Source of the DNA: Pseudomonadota bacterium
GTDB lineage: Bacteria; Pseudomonadota; Gammaproteobacteria; Xanthomonadales; Rhodanobacteraceae
Assembly (NCBI GenBank): GCA_021783385.1
Contig: JAJXTX010000082.1
Location: 1-6,860 of the forward strand
DNA length: 6,860 nucleotides
Reading direction: 5' to 3'
Below, piece by piece: positions 5,866 to 6,860 of this stretch. How positions within the stretch are numbered: the first letter of the stretch is position 1; the number at the start of each line of letters is the position of its first letter. The translations under genes and the position numbers were made by a program. The notes beneath the pieces are model-generated. The model did no database searches. It was not told the DNA's origin and was given only the letters and a program-made list of their open reading frames with translations.

Positions 5866-6852
5866 TCAAGCCGATGCCACGCCCTTGTATTCACGCCATG
5901 AAGGTATGCGCGGCGGGTGCCCGTGAGCGGCATTGCTGGCGACGATCCTGGCCACATCGCGCCGGTCCAGGTGGGGTGCAAACTGGAGGATGAACTCGAG
6001 CATGTATTCGCGCAGCACGCTCTCCCGCCGCAGCACGATCCATGTCGTGCACTGGGGAAACAGGTGTTCGGCCGACAGCGCACGCAGGTCGGCGTCGCTG
6101 TCCAGCAGCGCCATTTCGGCCAGCACGCCGATGCCGAGGCCAGCTCGCACGTAAGTCTTGATCAGGTCGGCATCGCCAGCGGTCATCGCGATCTGCGGCC
6201 TGAGGCTCACGGCCTCGAACGCGCGCTGCAGCGATGACTCCGGCCGCAGCGACGACTCGTAGCTGACCAGCGGCAGCGCGGCCAGCTCGGCCAGCGTGGG
6301 CGGCAGCGCACGTGCCGCCAGCGGATGTCCCTGCGGCGTCACAATCACCCGATGCCAGTGATAGGCCGGCAGCGCGATGCCGAACGGCGGTGGATCGCCG
6401 GCGCTGCTGATCACCGCCAGGTCGACGCTGCCCGCTTCCAGCTGTGCGAGCACTTCGGCATCGCGGCTGGGCTGCAGCTGCACGCGTACTTGCGGGTAGC
6501 GGCTGTTGAGCGCAGCGATGGCGGCGGGCAGGGCGAAGCGCGCCTGGGTATGCGTGGTGGCGATGCGTAGCTCGCCGTGCGCCTCGTTGCGCAGATCGGC
6601 CGCGATGGCGCGGATGTTGGCGGCCTCGGTGAGCATGCTGCGCGCGCGCTCGATCACCTGCTGGCCGGCAGCGGTCACGGCGTCGAGGCTCTTGCCCTTG
6701 CGCACAAACAGCTGAAAGCCGAGCTCGTCCTCCAGCTGCCGCAGCTGCTTGCTCAGTCCGGGCTGGGTGGCATGCACGCGCTCGGCCGCCAGCGTGATGT
6801 TGAGGCCGGAGTCGGCAATGGCGATCAGGTAACGCAGCTGGACAAGCGTCAT
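5866..6852 (-). CDS. cysB: LysR-family transcriptional regulator, CysB type
   Basis: This encodes a 328-residue LysR-type regulator, close in length to E. coli CysB (324). An N-terminal winged helix-turn-helix (about 1-60; LNITLAAERVHATQPGLSKQ, 17-36, then LEDELGFQLFVRKGK) is followed by a linker helix and an effector-binding domain. CysB hallmarks are TTHTQARFALP (99-109) and DADLIKTYVRAGLGIGV (227-243), plus the C-terminal FAPHLDRRDV (291-300). CysB proteins activate sulfate-uptake and cysteine-biosynthesis genes with O- or N-acetylserine as inducer. Effector-site Thr100, Thr102 and Gln103 are kept, but Thr149 is replaced by Ser149 and Thr202 by Arg203, so ligand preference may differ. The ATG lies eight bases from the window edge; its ribosome site and promoter are not visible. 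The gene converges on the transporter, and its targets are probably outside the window. CysB-family membership is firm; orthology to true cysB is likely but not proven. Confidence 0.93.
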   Translation of the reverse strand: MTLVQLRYLIAIADSGLNITLAAERVHATQPGLSKQLRQLEDELGFQLFVRKGKSLDAVTAAGQQVIERARSMLTEAANIRAIAADLRNEAHGELRIATTHTQARFALPAAIAALNSRYPQVRVQLQPSRDAEVLAQLEAGSVDLAVISSAGDPPPFGIALPAYHWHRVIVTPQGHPLAARALPPTLAELAALPLVSYESSLRPESSLQRAFEAVSLRPQIAMTAGDADLIKTYVRAGLGIGVLAEMALLDSDADLRALSAEHLFPQCTTWIVLRRESVLREYMLEFILQFAPHLDRRDVARIVASNAAHGHPPRIPSWREYKGVASA

Positions 6853-6860
6853 GGCGGGTG

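Noticed and set aside
5102..5926. Plus-strand open frame of 274 codons overlapping the transporter in another frame
   Set aside because: It is Arg/Ala/Gly-rich with no motif, and overlaps the clear MFS coding frame. Shadow frame.
5325..6083. Minus-strand open frame of 252 codons spanning the end of the transporter and the end of the regulator gene
   Set aside because: It overlaps two well-supported genes, has Arg/Gln/His-rich composition and no domain. Shadow frame.

Overview
The window looks like chromosome from a GC-rich gammaproteobacterium, most likely a Rhodanobacteraceae/Xanthomonadaceae-type organism (Rhodanobacter, Dyella, Frateuria and similar). This placement is inference from the high GC, from protein sequences that resemble E. 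coli CyoABCD and CysB at a clear distance, and from remembered gene order. I cannot run a taxonomic search.

Layout. Positions 1-4246 hold one minus-strand operon for a heme-copper quinol oxidase: cyoA (subunit II), cyoB (subunit I), cyoC (subunit III), cyoD (subunit IV), then the first 65 codons of a SURF1-family assembly factor that runs off the left edge. cyoA and cyoB are 22 bases apart. The next three junctions (cyoB/cyoC, cyoC/cyoD, cyoD/SURF1) are all four-base ATGA overlaps, so expression should be tightly coupled. Positions 4247-4481 are a divergent intergenic region with weak candidate promoters. Positions 4482-5816 encode, on the plus strand, a 12-helix MFS transporter of the metabolite:H+ symporter type. 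A 49-base convergent gap (5817-5865) carries a perfect 9-bp GC-rich hairpin. Positions 5866-6852, minus strand, encode a complete CysB-type LysR regulator whose promoter lies just outside the window.

How the genes work together. CyoABCD would oxidise membrane ubiquinol, reduce O2 to water and pump protons. All heme, CuB, quinol-site and proton-channel residues that I could place by alignment with E. coli CyoB are present. CyoA lacks the CuA ligands, as expected for a quinol oxidase. SURF1 is a heme/oxidase assembly factor. Its place directly after cyoD, with no cyoE seen here, raises the possibility of a heme-a-containing (ba3-like) enzyme. The divergent transporter may share control with the oxidase, but its substrate cannot be read from sequence. 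The CysB-like regulator is convergent to the transporter and probably belongs to sulfur regulation outside the window.

I see no mobile element, CRISPR array, tRNA or rRNA, and no clearly novel system. The points most worth checking are the SURF1-cyo linkage, an EF-hand-like loop at the C-terminus of CyoB, the degenerate MFS motif A in the transporter, and the altered effector pocket of the CysB homologue.
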